From contig OZ245791.1 of the NCBI GenBank assembly GCA_965228125.1, positions 930,001 through 994,000 of the forward strand: a stretch of DNA of 64,000 bases, read 5' to 3'. The DNA is from GWF2-38-69 sp965228125. GTDB taxonomy: Bacteria; Verrucomicrobiota; Lentisphaeria; Victivallales; GWF2-38-69. The notes beneath the pieces are model-generated. The model did no database searches, was not told the DNA's origin, and saw only the letters and a program-made list of their open reading frames with translations. This document shows, piece after piece, positions 1 through 8,750 of this stretch (the stretch's first letter is position 1; each line of letters starts with the position of its first letter). The position numbers and the translations under genes are program-made.

Positions 1-3000
1 ATCTTACGACTATCGGTACAGGCACACAAACCCTTGGAGGAACAGTTACAGTTGAAAATACACTCAATACAGGTGCTGGAACGACATTTGCCTTAAGTTC
101 ATATACCCTTAATATCGGAAGTTTAAACGCCGGTACAGGCTCATGGACGAATAGTGCCACATTCAATAAAGATACAGGGACAGTGAATTATGCTGATGAC
201 AATGCCCAAATTGTCCTGGCCCTTGAGTACTATACTCTAGGGTTGTCAGGAGCAGGTTCTACCAAGACATTTGCAGATGGTACCACTAAGGTAGATAATC
301 AGATTTCCCTGACGGACTCAATCACCTTAACCGGAAGCTCGGCTTCTGCTGTCACGGTTCAGGTTACGACCCCCTATTCCGAAGACCCTGATAATGCGAC
401 ACACGCACGTGTTTTCTATATTACCGGGGGTACTGTTAATATTTCAAATATGACTATCAAGGGCGGGAATATTTCTCCTTTGAGCGGGTCTGATAGATTC
501 GGTGGCGGGATTTATATTTCAGGCGGAACTGTTAATTTAAATACGGTCACAGTTTTCGGCTCAAAAGCTAGTCATGGCAGCGGTATTTATAATAACAGTA
601 CTTTAACTATTGATTCCTCAACGATCAGCAACAACAATGCTACTTCTAATGGCGGCGGTATTTATAATGATAGTCAAGGAGTTTTAACAATAACCTCTTC
701 AACGATCAGCGGTAACAGTGCTGATATTAATGGCGGCGGTATTTTTAATTCCGGAGCTTCAGTAACAATAATTTCCTCAACGATTAGCGGTAACAGTGCT
801 TCTGCTTCTTCTGGCTATGGCGGCGGTCTCTATAATTCCGGAACTTCACTAACAATAACGTCCTCAACGATTAGCGGGAACAGTGCTTCTTTCGGCGGCG
901 GTATTGTAAATTCCAATGTTTTGACAATAACGTCCTCAACGATCAGCGGGAACAGTGCTTCTTTCGGCGGCGGTATTTATAATTATAGCGCTACAACTTC
1001 TAAACTATACCTGACCAATTCCATAGTGGCCTATAACTATAAATCGGATTACAGCGGATACATTGATATATATAAAGGTGCCCTTAGCTCAATTTACGGC
1101 AACTACAACATAGCCGGGAATTGGGATAGCAGCTGGGGTGGAACCGGAAACGTCACATACACCTACACTAGTGGCAAAGGCGCTACGCTGTTTGCATCAT
1201 ATGAAACAATATTGGCTGATACTATCTACAAGCCCGATCTTGCCGATAATGGTGGGACTACGACGCCTCATACCTATACGGTAGCGCTTGCTGCAGGTTC
1301 CATCGCAAGTGGAGCAGGAGTAAGGACAGGCTATTATGACGATGCTGGGGCGACAAAATACGTATTCTCGGCGGACGGGACGACATGGTATAAAGTTGAA
1401 AACGGAACAGATACTGTTCCTAGCGTAAATGTTACAGAAATAACAACCGACCAGAGGGGTGTTGTTATAGACAACGATGATCCATGTGTCGGCGCATATT
1501 ATATGGCTACACTATATGCCTTTCGAACAAAAACTACAGGCGAATGGAATGATTATACTACATGGCAGCGGTATAAAGGCGGAGCATGGATTGATCTGAC
1601 TGCCAGCAATCCGACGCCGGAAGCAACAAACAGCCTTTCAATTACAATATTAACCGGTAATATCGTCACGGTTACCGAGAGTGTTACTATAGACCAGACG
1701 ACTATTGATTCAGGCGGACAGATAACTGTAAGTAATGGTTATACCCTTACGATAACTGATGGGACAGGAACAGACCTGACAGTAGATGGTACCGGTATTG
1801 TGGATGTGGATTTTGGTGGCATAATTGACGCAACAGGCGCAACTATTACCTATACAGGAACAGGAAATCTTTATCTTGGTGGAGCTGTTACAAGTATCGG
1901 CACATTCACGGCCGGATCTTCCACGGTAACCTATGACAGCGCTACAGACCAGAATATTGCAGCAATTACTTATTATAACCTGGCGACTTCCGGCAACGGG
2001 ACAAGAACCCTAGGCGGTGATGTAACTGTAACAAATGACCTGACAATGGGGAATTCAACAACTCTGGCTGTCGGCGCAACTACTCTGACTGTTAATGGGG
2101 TATCAGACATCAACGGGGCAATGACTATTTCGACAGGAAGTGTGGATGCAAATGGCGCATTCGATGCCACAGGCGGAACAATTATTTTCACGGGGGCAGG
2201 CAATCTTTATCTGGGCGACACGGTGACTTCACTTGGTACATTTACCGCAGGCAGTTCGACTGTTACATATGACGGAACCAACCAGACAGTTTCTGCTTTA
2301 GCCTACTACAACCTTGCGCTTTCGGGAATAGGTTCAACTAAGACTTTTGCTGACGGAACGACAAGTGTGGCGCAACAAATTTCGATTACACAGAACATGA
2401 CTCTGACAGGAAGCGGCACAGGCACTGTGACTGTCCAGGTGACGATGCCATATAACTGGGATGGGACCAGCGGAGCTGCAGGGGCTACTAATTCCAGAGT
2501 GTTTACAATCTGGGCTGATACTACTATTTCTAATATGACGATAAAAGGAGGTAATCTCCTTTTTGGGGCTGGTGGGGCATTATATGTCGAATCGGGAACA
2601 ACCAACCTAAACAATGTAGTAATATCCGGTTCGAGCGCTCAGCAGGGCGGAGCTGCATATTTAGCTGCTGCTGGGACTTTGATTGTTACAGATTCCACAA
2701 TAGATCACAATACTACAACTCTTCAGCCAGGAACAGATACATATGGTGGATTTATATACAATATGGGAAACCTGACAGTAAATAATTCTATCATAAGCAA
2801 TAACAGGGCAAAACTCGGCGGTGCCATTTTTAATGCCAGCGCTGGTGGTGTTGGTATTGTATCAATTACATCTGGTTCTCAGATAATTAATAATAGTTCT
2901 ACAGGCTCGGCTGGAGGGATTTATAACGAAAATATTGTTTCTATTGATAGTTCTAGTGTCAGCGGCAATACAGCAGCAAGCGATGGCGGTGGAATTTTAT

Positions 3001-6000
3001 CATGGGTTTCCTTAACCATTACTGACTCAGAAATAAGCAATAATACTGCAAGTGGTGCCGGTGGCACTAATGGCGGCGGCGGGATACTTAACGGAGGAAC
3101 ATTGGAACTTAATGGAATCAATACTTTTTCCGGAAATTCGGCGGTTTCCAATAAAGGTGATGCCATTTATAATTTTGATGCAGGAGATATTGTTGATCTA
3201 AACGCGAGCACGCTTAACCTTTCTGAAGACTCTGCTATTTATAACGTTGGTACGTTTACAGCAGGAACTTCCACTGTCGATTACAATGGAGCTGCACAAA
3301 CAATTGCCGGATTGACCTATTATAACCTTACTACTTCCGGCAGCGGGACTAAAACCTTGGGCGGTGATGTGACTGCAGATAATAACCTCACAGTGGGGGA
3401 TTCAACCACTTTGGCTGTTGGCACAACTGCCCTGACTGTAAACGGTGCATCAGATATCAACGGTACAATGACTGTTTCGACAGGAAGCGTGGATGCAAAC
3501 GGCGCATTCGATGCCACAGGCGGAACAATTACTTTCACAGGGGCAGGCAATCTCTATCTGGGTAGCACGGTAACTTCTCTTGGTACATTTACAGCAGGGA
3601 GTTCTACTGTTACCTATGACGCTTCAGGAGACCAGACTATCGCAGCTATTACTTATTACAACCTTACAACATCCGGCAGCGGGACAAAAACCCTGGGCGG
3701 CGATCTCACTGTGAATAATAATCTTACGGTAGGAAGCGGTACTTCTTTGTTTGATGCATTATCTGGCGCGTATTCCCTGACTTGTGACGGAGTCGGAGGG
3801 AATGCAGAAATAGAAGGTACAATAGGCTATCTGGCCTCTCTTTCCATAGCAGGTACCAGTACAATCAGCAACGAGATTACAACAATTGGCGATCAGACTT
3901 ATACAGGATTAATGACTCTTAGTGGTTCTACTGCAAACCTGACATCATATGGTAATATAAATCTTACAGGCGGGGTTGCAGATGGTGCGGGAACATCCGG
4001 ATTGATTATAACCGCATTAGGAACAACCACACTTGGCGGCGGCAGCTCAATAGATATTGGCGGGACACTGACTTTGGGAGCAGGAAACTTTGTCACAAAT
4101 GGCGGCAATATCACAGCCGGCGGCCTCGATATTCAGGCAGGGACATTCAACTCTGCTTCTTCTGGAGGCACCTGGGATATAAATGGCGATGTAACTATAG
4201 CTTTAGGAGCTGCCCTCAACGCTACTTCCGGCACATTCACTGTCAGCGGGAACTGGAGCAATTCAGGGACATTTACAGCAAATGACAATACGGTAACCTT
4301 TGACGGAAGCGCAGATCAGACAATCAGCGGAAGCAGTACGTTCTATAATCTTACGATAGCCAATACAGGAGACCCTTCCACTGTAAAAGTAGACGCATCA
4401 ACTTCAACAAGTTTAGCTGTAACAAATAATATCTTGGTAAATGACGGTAAATTTATAAGTGCTACTGATTACAATAATGTTTCAATAGCATCGGGAGCTG
4501 TTTTAGAACTCTCAGGAGACATAACAGTAAGCGGCAACTGGAGCAACTCGGGGACATTTACGCCTGGAGCATATACTGTCACGCTTGATGGAGCAGATCA
4601 GGAAATAAGCGCAGAAACCTTCTACTCGTTGGTTTCAAATGGAGCAGGACTTAAAACGCTTACCGGAAATGTCACAATAGAAAACGCCCTTACCCTTACA
4701 AGCGGTATTTTTATATTAGGCAATTACAATATGGTGCTCCAGTTTACAGGCAATATCAGCGGAACAGGTTCTTCCACGAATATGATAGCCAGCACTGGCA
4801 CTGGCAAACTAAGGAAATATGTAGATGGGACGAGCGGGACTTTAAGTTTCCCAGTGGGAACATATGACACAGGTACATCAACTGCGTCTTATTCACCGGC
4901 CAGCATAAGTTTTGCCGCAGGGACATATTCAGCAGGAGCATATATAGAAATATCTGTAACTGCCGATAAATATGCAGATAACCCAAGCACGACTGACTAT
5001 CTGAATAGATACTGGGATATAAGTTCATCAGGAATTACCAACTACAGTGCAACGGTAAGCTGCACTTATCTGGCAAGCGATGTGACTGGAACTGAAGCGG
5101 ATATCGAAGGAATAGAATATGCATCAGGCGTTTGGAGCGGTTTTAGTGCAGCTAGTATATCTACGCATTCATTTGCTATAACAGCTGCAAATGAATTGGG
5201 AATATTCACCGGCGGCGAAGCTGCCAGCCTAGGCCATTTTGAAATTACAACGATAGCTGGCCAGACGGCAGGTAGTGCCTTTTCAATAACCATAACAGCC
5301 TATGACCAGTACGGAAACATTGCTGCAGGCTATACCGGAACAGCGACCCTGAGCGATACAAGTACAACTATTACGCCGACGACAACAGCAGCATTTGTAT
5401 CTGGAGTAAACACAACTTCCGTTACGGTAACGCAGGCAGGGACCGATGCTATAACAGCAACAAATGGAAGCATAACTGGAACAAGTAATAGCTTTACTGT
5501 AGCTGCAGGAGCAGTTGATCATGTGACTGTAACGCCGGACGGAGAAACTATTACAGCAGGTGAGACCAAGCAATTCACGGCCTCAGCCTATGACGAGTAT
5601 GGCAACCTGATTGCTAGCAATAAGGACTCATTTATCTGGACTCAAACTTCTGCCCCCGACAGCGGACTTTTTGACAACACTACGGCCGATGACTATACTG
5701 TAAGCGCAACATACGGCGGTAAAACCGGATATGCCGACATCACGGTAGTTGCAGGAGCGGCCGCAGCCTTTGACTTTACGACGATAGCTGGCCAGACAGC
5801 AGGAACAGCCTTTTCAATAACCATAACAGCCTATGACCAGTACGGAAACATTGCTGCAGGCTATACCGGAACAGCGACCCTGAGCGATACAAGTACAACT
5901 ATTACGCCGACGACAACAGCAGCATTTGTATCTGGAGTAAACACAACTTCCGTTACGGTAACACAGGCAGGGACAGATGCCATTACAGCCACCGACGGAC

Positions 6001-6530
6001 TCGTAACCGATACAAGTAATAGCTTTACTGTGGCAGCAGCAAGAAGAGAGTCAGGTATGAATGACGCAACTATCACCTCGATAATAGATGATTCTACAGG
6101 CGAACCTTCTAATAGTTCGTCTCATCCTACTTATAATTTCGGAGTGGTTACTTTGACCCGGATAGTGAATAGTAGCGTTATAGCGGCGCAACTCCACGAA
6201 AATTCTATAGGTGTTAATTTTGCCGATGAAGATGTCTTTAACCCTGATACTGATAATGTTTATCAAACAGATGTCCCCAAACCTCTTGATTACGACAAGA
6301 CATCTGTAATAGATGCACGCTATGACGATGACTCCACGACAGAAGGAAACAGCGATGAACAGGAAGGATATGAAACAGCTATGATATTTGAACAAACCGA
6401 CGACTATCTGGCAATGATTGCAGGAATTACGGACGGAGAAAGTTTGTATAGCATTACATTTGATAAACATGCACTATTCAAAACCAGTACAGATATTTAT
6501 CTTGATGCTATTGTATCAGGCCAAGTGTGA
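1..6530 (+). CDS. Giant repeat-rich secreted/surface protein, 5' truncated by window edge
   Basis: The reading frame is open from the first bases of the window, so the GTG at 183 is not a true start and the gene begins upstream. Four zones follow. From about 400 to 1010 there are short repeats of the GGGIYN / SSTISGNSA type, typical of right-handed parallel beta-helix proteins and polymorphic outer-membrane proteins. From about 1650 to 3720 there are modules of the form TFTAGSSTVTYD...YYNL..SGSGTKTLGGD, with a second beta-helix-like block at 2500-3230. From 5230 to 6030 there are two near-identical Ig-like/invasin-type modules (DQYGNIAAGYTGTATL) flanking a third, different one. A unique acidic tail ends at 6530. 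The composition is extremely rich in Thr, Ser, Gly and Asn. No C-terminal autotransporter barrel, LPXTG motif or obvious sorting domain is visible, and the signal peptide would lie outside the window. It is likely an exported adhesin or surface-layer-like protein; the exact function is unknown. Confidence 0.9.
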   Translation, partial: LTTIGTGTQTLGGTVTVENTLNTGAGTTFALSSYTLNIGSLNAGTGSWTNSATFNKDTGTVNYADDNAQIVLALEYYTLGLSGAGSTKTFADGTTKVDNQISLTDSITLTGSSASAVTVQVTTPYSEDPDNATHARVFYITGGTVNISNMTIKGGNISPLSGSDRFGGGIYISGGTVNLNTVTVFGSKASHGSGIYNNSTLTIDSSTISNNNATSNGGGIYNDSQGVLTITSSTISGNSADINGGGIFNSGASVTIISSTISGNSASASSGYGGGLYNSGTSLTITSSTISGNSASFGGGIVNSNVLTITSSTISGNSASFGGGIYNYSATTSKLYLTNSIVAYNYKSDYSGYIDIYKGALSSIYGNYNIAGNWDSSWGGTGNVTYTYTSGKGATLFASYETILADTIYKPDLADNGGTTTPHTYTVALAAGSIASGAGVRTGYYDDAGATKYVFSADGTTWYKVENGTDTVPSVNVTEITTDQRGVVIDNDDPCVGAYYMATLYAFRTKTTGEWNDYTTWQRYKGGAWIDLTASNPTPEATNSLSITILTGNIVTVTESVTIDQTTIDSGGQITVSNGYTLTITDGTGTDLTVDGTGIVDVDFGGIIDATGATITYTGTGNLYLGGAVTSIGTFTAGSSTVTYDSATDQNIAAITYYNLATSGNGTRTLGGDVTVTNDLTMGNSTTLAVGATTLTVNGVSDINGAMTISTGSVDANGAFDATGGTIIFTGAGNLYLGDTVTSLGTFTAGSSTVTYDGTNQTVSALAYYNLALSGIGSTKTFADGTTSVAQQISITQNMTLTGSGTGTVTVQVTMPYNWDGTSGAAGATNSRVFTIWADTTISNMTIKGGNLLFGAGGALYVESGTTNLNNVVISGSSAQQGGAAYLAAAGTLIVTDSTIDHNTTTLQPGTDTYGGFIYNMGNLTVNNSIISNNRAKLGGAIFNASAGGVGIVSITSGSQIINNSSTGSAGGIYNENIVSIDSSSVSGNTAASDGGGILSWVSLTITDSEISNNTASGAGGTNGGGGILNGGTLELNGINTFSGNSAVSNKGDAIYNFDAGDIVDLNASTLNLSEDSAIYNVGTFTAGTSTVDYNGAAQTIAGLTYYNLTTSGSGTKTLGGDVTADNNLTVGDSTTLAVGTTALTVNGASDINGTMTVSTGSVDANGAFDATGGTITFTGAGNLYLGSTVTSLGTFTAGSSTVTYDASGDQTIAAITYYNLTTSGSGTKTLGGDLTVNNNLTVGSGTSLFDALSGAYSLTCDGVGGNAEIEGTIGYLASLSIAGTSTISNEITTIGDQTYTGLMTLSGSTANLTSYGNINLTGGVADGAGTSGLIITALGTTTLGGGSSIDIGGTLTLGAGNFVTNGGNITAGGLDIQAGTFNSASSGGTWDINGDVTIALGAALNATSGTFTVSGNWSNSGTFTANDNTVTFDGSADQTISGSSTFYNLTIANTGDPSTVKVDASTSTSLAVTNNILVNDGKFISATDYNNVSIASGAVLELSGDITVSGNWSNSGTFTPGAYTVTLDGADQEISAETFYSLVSNGAGLKTLTGNVTIENALTLTSGIFILGNYNMVLQFTGNISGTGSSTNMIASTGTGKLRKYVDGTSGTLSFPVGTYDTGTSTASYSPASISFAAGTYSAGAYIEISVTADKYADNPSTTDYLNRYWDISSSGITNYSATVSCTYLASDVTGTEADIEGIEYASGVWSGFSAASISTHSFAITAANELGIFTGGEAASLGHFEITTIAGQTAGSAFSITITAYDQYGNIAAGYTGTATLSDTSTTITPTTTAAFVSGVNTTSVTVTQAGTDAITATNGSITGTSNSFTVAAGAVDHVTVTPDGETITAGETKQFTASAYDEYGNLIASNKDSFIWTQTSAPDSGLFDNTTADDYTVSATYGGKTGYADITVVAGAAAAFDFTTIAGQTAGTAFSITITAYDQYGNIAAGYTGTATLSDTSTTITPTTTAAFVSGVNTTSVTVTQAGTDAITATDGLVTDTSNSFTVAAARRESGMNDATITSIIDDSTGEPSNSSSHPTYNFGVVTLTRIVNSSVIAAQLHENSIGVNFADEDVFNPDTDNVYQTDVPKPLDYDKTSVIDARYDDDSTTEGNSDEQEGYETAMIFEQTDDYLAMIAGITDGESLYSITFDKHALFKTSTDIYLDAIVSGQV
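618..959 (+). repeat. Five short in-frame coding repeats
   Basis: A 24-bp core (tcaacgatcagcgg then aacagtgct) recurs at 618, 699, 777, 864 and 936 with spacings of 81, 78, 87 and 72 bp. All spacings are multiples of three, so the repeat is in frame and encodes the STISGNSA rung of a beta-helix. The later copies are nearly identical at DNA level, while the first is diverged. Confidence 0.85.
1900..3622 (+). repeat. Dispersed pair of long coding modules
   Basis: A module of about 375 bp at roughly 1900-2275 recurs at roughly 3247-3622, an offset of 1347 bp. It encodes TFTAGSSTVTYD, YYNL, GSGTKTLGGD, VDANGAFDATGGTI and GAGNLYLG in the same order. The most conserved stretch encodes VDANGAFDATGGTI. 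A half module (YYNLTTSGSGTKTLGGD) follows at about 3650-3720. The arms differ at many third-codon positions, so this duplication is older than the one at 5277/5808. Confidence 0.75.
5277..5431 (+). repeat. Copy 1 of a 155-bp direct repeat (Ig-like module)
   Basis: Bases 5277-5431 match 5808-5962 with no mismatch that I can see, an offset of 531 bp. Similarity continues at lower level from about 5250 to 5470. The repeat encodes SITITAYDQYGNIAAGY and the beta strands that follow. Identity including silent sites implies recent duplication or gene conversion. Confidence 0.9.
5808..5962 (+). repeat. Copy 2 of the 155-bp direct repeat
   Basis: This is the second arm of the repeat at 5277-5431. Between the arms lies a different Ig-like module (DEYGNLIASNKDSFIWTQTS). 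Direct repeats of this length could recombine and remove the 531 bp (177 codons) between their starts without breaking the frame. Confidence 0.9.
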
Positions 6531-6604
6531 AACAGTGGGGGGTATTCAACAAAGAGTTTTCATAAAATTTAGGTTTATTTACACCAACTAGTCATGACTG
6601 CGCA

Positions 6605-7120
6605 ATGATAATCAAATACCATGAACCATTGGGAGACCCGAACAGCAAACAGGACCCTCTTCCGGAAAACTGGAGGGAAATTTCGGCTACCGCAACTATA
6701 ATGCCTGAAAATTTTGGAGTAGTTGAAAAGGGCAAACTGTACAGGAGTGCGATTGTATGGCCGCATCAGATGGAGAAATTGCATAATGATTATAAAATAA
6801 ACCATATTATTTCTCTGATTGACGGGGACTGGCTTCAGCAATTTTATAATGACGCGGTAATTACAATTCATCAGTTCCCATATCTCCAAAGAAAAGAATT
6901 AACTTTTGATAGGGTCAAGGACATTGTCAGGCTTATTAATTCACTAAATGAACCAGCAATTGTCTTTTGCCTGAAAGGAAAAACAAAAACAGGAATGGTA
7001 TCGGCAGGATATGAAATATTAAATGGCAGAAAAACTAATCTGCAGGCAATTGCCGAAAGCATAAAATATGGCAACCTGAATATGTCTTCTTTCTCGGAAA
7101 TAAAACGCTACTGCAAGTAA
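6605..7120 (+). CDS. Tyrosine/dual-specificity phosphatase-like protein with degenerate active site
   Basis: The 171-residue protein has the layout of small bacterial tyrosine or dual-specificity phosphatases. An N-terminal element (VEKGKLYRSAIVWPHQ) matches the 'prompt..lyRS..' region of the family, a central strand reads INHIISLID, and a loop near residue 121 reads VFCLKGKTKTG. In active members this loop is HCxxGxxR(S/T)G. Here the Cys is kept, the preceding His is Phe, and the Arg is Lys (C-X5-K). It may therefore be a weak phosphatase or a phosphate-binding pseudoenzyme. No clear Shine-Dalgarno sequence precedes the ATG. It lies 74 bp after the giant repeat protein and could be co-transcribed with it. 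No signal peptide is seen. The family call is moderate; activity is unknown. Confidence 0.65.
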   Translation: MIIKYHEPLGDPNSKQDPLPENWREISATATIMPENFGVVEKGKLYRSAIVWPHQMEKLHNDYKINHIISLIDGDWLQQFYNDAVITIHQFPYLQRKELTFDRVKDIVRLINSLNEPAIVFCLKGKTKTGMVSAGYEILNGRKTNLQAIAESIKYGNLNMSSFSEIKRYCK

Positions 7121-7202
7121 ACCCATACATACATGTTCAATTTGACAGACGCATTATAGAACCGTAAAAAAATCTAGACTGGTCCTTTACGAAGCAAGTT
7201 CT

Positions 7203-8570
7203 TTATTCAAAACAATCGAAGTTCTTCCGCCATGAGGCAAGACGAAAGAGTTTTGAATAAACGCACTCCTTGGCCCTATTCAGACAGCATGAATCATCGT
7301 GATTCGTTTCTCCGCATACCCCTTGAGTCATTCCTTTTGGACACGATTTAGGCGGCAGATAAAATTTTGAAGCAATATCATTTTCATTACTTAAAGCTTT
7401 TTTACCGTCAAATATACTCTTTTTAAGCTTAGAAAAACTAAAGTTGAACCTTTCTCCAAGAGAACATGGGGCCACGTCTTTACATGTAACCTCTGCCTTA
7501 TCAAAATAGTTTTCTTCAAGAAGATTTTTGTAAATATAATATTTGTAAGGGTATGGAGCCATTTCGCTCCGAGAAAGGAAACTCCGGTAAGATTCCCTCC
7601 AGTCTTCAAAATTAGACAGGTCTTTAAGAATCGCCGATATTCTCGACGCTACAGTATTTACATAAACTTCACTATCCAAACCCGAAATAATCACGCCGCT
7701 GTATCCCATCCACCTTAACCCTGCCACATAAAGCTGGAACCTTCGCCACTGAGCCGCCCAGAACTGCGATATGCTAAGCCTCGATTCTTTGTTTAAGATG
7801 TTCAGAAAATCAGGAGAAAGAAAAATGCCTTGATAATCCCCTGAAACTATCTTTTCGATTCTTTCAGGGCTGAGGAGAATTATATTGCCCAAACACGGTT
7901 CGAAGTAATTCCTGGTCTCAAGATACCACCTGAGTTCCTGATGCTTCAAAATATCCCACCCTGCCTGTGAAACAACAAACCTGGCTCCTGAATTAATCTT
8001 CTTGACAAGTTTAAAATATTGAGTGTGTATTGATTGTTGAGAGTATTTGAATGGATTTACAACTGTTCCAAGATTGAGCTGCTCGTTCTGAGTTATTTCT
8101 TCCTTGGTTAACTTTATAGCCGATACGCTTTCAAAAAAATTAATACCGGATAAATCTTTGGTTGTTTCTCCTTTATAAACAGAACCTGAAACCGGAACGA
8201 TATTAGGAAAACCGCTTGCTATGCATGACTGTATAGTATCAATCATTTTCTCTTTTGTTTTATTTCTGCCCGAAACAAAAACAAGATGGTTTGATCTATG
8301 CTTTTCGCATATTTCCGAGGCAAAATCAAGCATATCCATGCTGTCTGCTGAGAGTCTTTTATCCGTGAAAGCCAAACCGCTTTTGAAGTTTTCAATGTTG
8401 TTAACAGCCTTTAGGAAAGGAGCGTATCGGTAAGTCACTGTCTTGATATCGCAGTTTGATGTCGGTGCGTCTACTTCAAAAAGGATTAAAAATTTCCCTT
8501 CCTTCATAGAGTTTAGAAGATGATTGTCTTCCTTCTCTAAGTTCAAACTTAACTGCATTCTGTCTTTCAT
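7203..8570 (-). CDS. metF: Methylenetetrahydrofolate reductase family protein with zinc-type C-terminal domain
   Basis: The protein has 455 residues. Residues about 25-310 form a MetF-like TIM barrel: FLILFEVDAPTS opens it, and VPVSGSVYKGE matches the family's GD/folate-binding region. The C-terminal about 100 residues form a cysteine-rich domain (CPKGMTQGVCGE then CCLNRAKECVYSK), as in the MTHFR_C family and in MetV, the zinc subunit of acetogen MetFV reductases. The role would be reduction of 5,10-methylene-THF to methyl-THF for methionine synthesis or anaerobic C1 metabolism. Fusion of the two parts in one chain suggests a type that does not rely on direct NADH. It stands alone, divergent from leuA across a 180-bp gap. 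The start ATG has no strong Shine-Dalgarno; a second ATG four codons on is equally possible. Confidence 0.75.
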   Translation of the reverse strand: MKDRMQLSLNLEKEDNHLLNSMKEGKFLILFEVDAPTSNCDIKTVTYRYAPFLKAVNNIENFKSGLAFTDKRLSADSMDMLDFASEICEKHRSNHLVFVSGRNKTKEKMIDTIQSCIASGFPNIVPVSGSVYKGETTKDLSGINFFESVSAIKLTKEEITQNEQLNLGTVVNPFKYSQQSIHTQYFKLVKKINSGARFVVSQAGWDILKHQELRWYLETRNYFEPCLGNIILLSPERIEKIVSGDYQGIFLSPDFLNILNKESRLSISQFWAAQWRRFQLYVAGLRWMGYSGVIISGLDSEVYVNTVASRISAILKDLSNFEDWRESYRSFLSRSEMAPYPYKYYIYKNLLEENYFDKAEVTCKDVAPCSLGERFNFSFSKLKKSIFDGKKALSNENDIASKFYLPPKSCPKGMTQGVCGETNHDDSCCLNRAKECVYSKLFRLASWRKNFDCFE

Positions 8571-8687
8571 GTTAAAATTGTGTTAACCAAAGTATAAAAA
8601 TCTGTGTTGTATTAATTATTATGCTTAATATTCCGCATACAATTTGAATGACAAAGAATTTTGTTTAAAATTTACTTTAGTTGCTAA

Positions 8688-8710
8688 AATAGATTTAGTT
8701 TTAATCTATT
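8688..8710 (+). promoter_or_regulatory. Small AT-rich hairpin in the metF/leuA divergent region
   Basis: An 8-bp perfect inverted repeat (aatagatt ... aatctatt) with a 7-base loop is followed by gtttt. A -10-like TATACT lies just after it (8715-8720), 31 bases before the leuA ATG. The rest of 8571-8750 is AT-rich with no other structure I recognise, and I see no T-box or leader-peptide pattern. It could be an operator; the call is weak. Confidence 0.25.
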
Positions 8711-8750
8711 GTTTTATACTAACTCAATCTAAGAATCAAAAAGAGCCAAA

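Noticed and set aside
618..959. Regularly spaced repeats suggesting a CRISPR array
   Set aside because: Spacings vary (72-87 bp), all are multiples of three, and the repeats encode a beta-helix rung within one long ORF.
1973..6470. Minus-strand ORFs of 70-140 codons under the giant repeat gene
   Set aside because: They are shadows of a Thr/Ser/Gly-rich repeat frame (Pro/Val-rich antisense), with no ribosome binding sites or family matches.
8571..8750. T-box or leucine leader peptide in front of leuA
   Set aside because: No T-box consensus, specifier stem or Leu-rich short ORF is visible; only a small AT hairpin.
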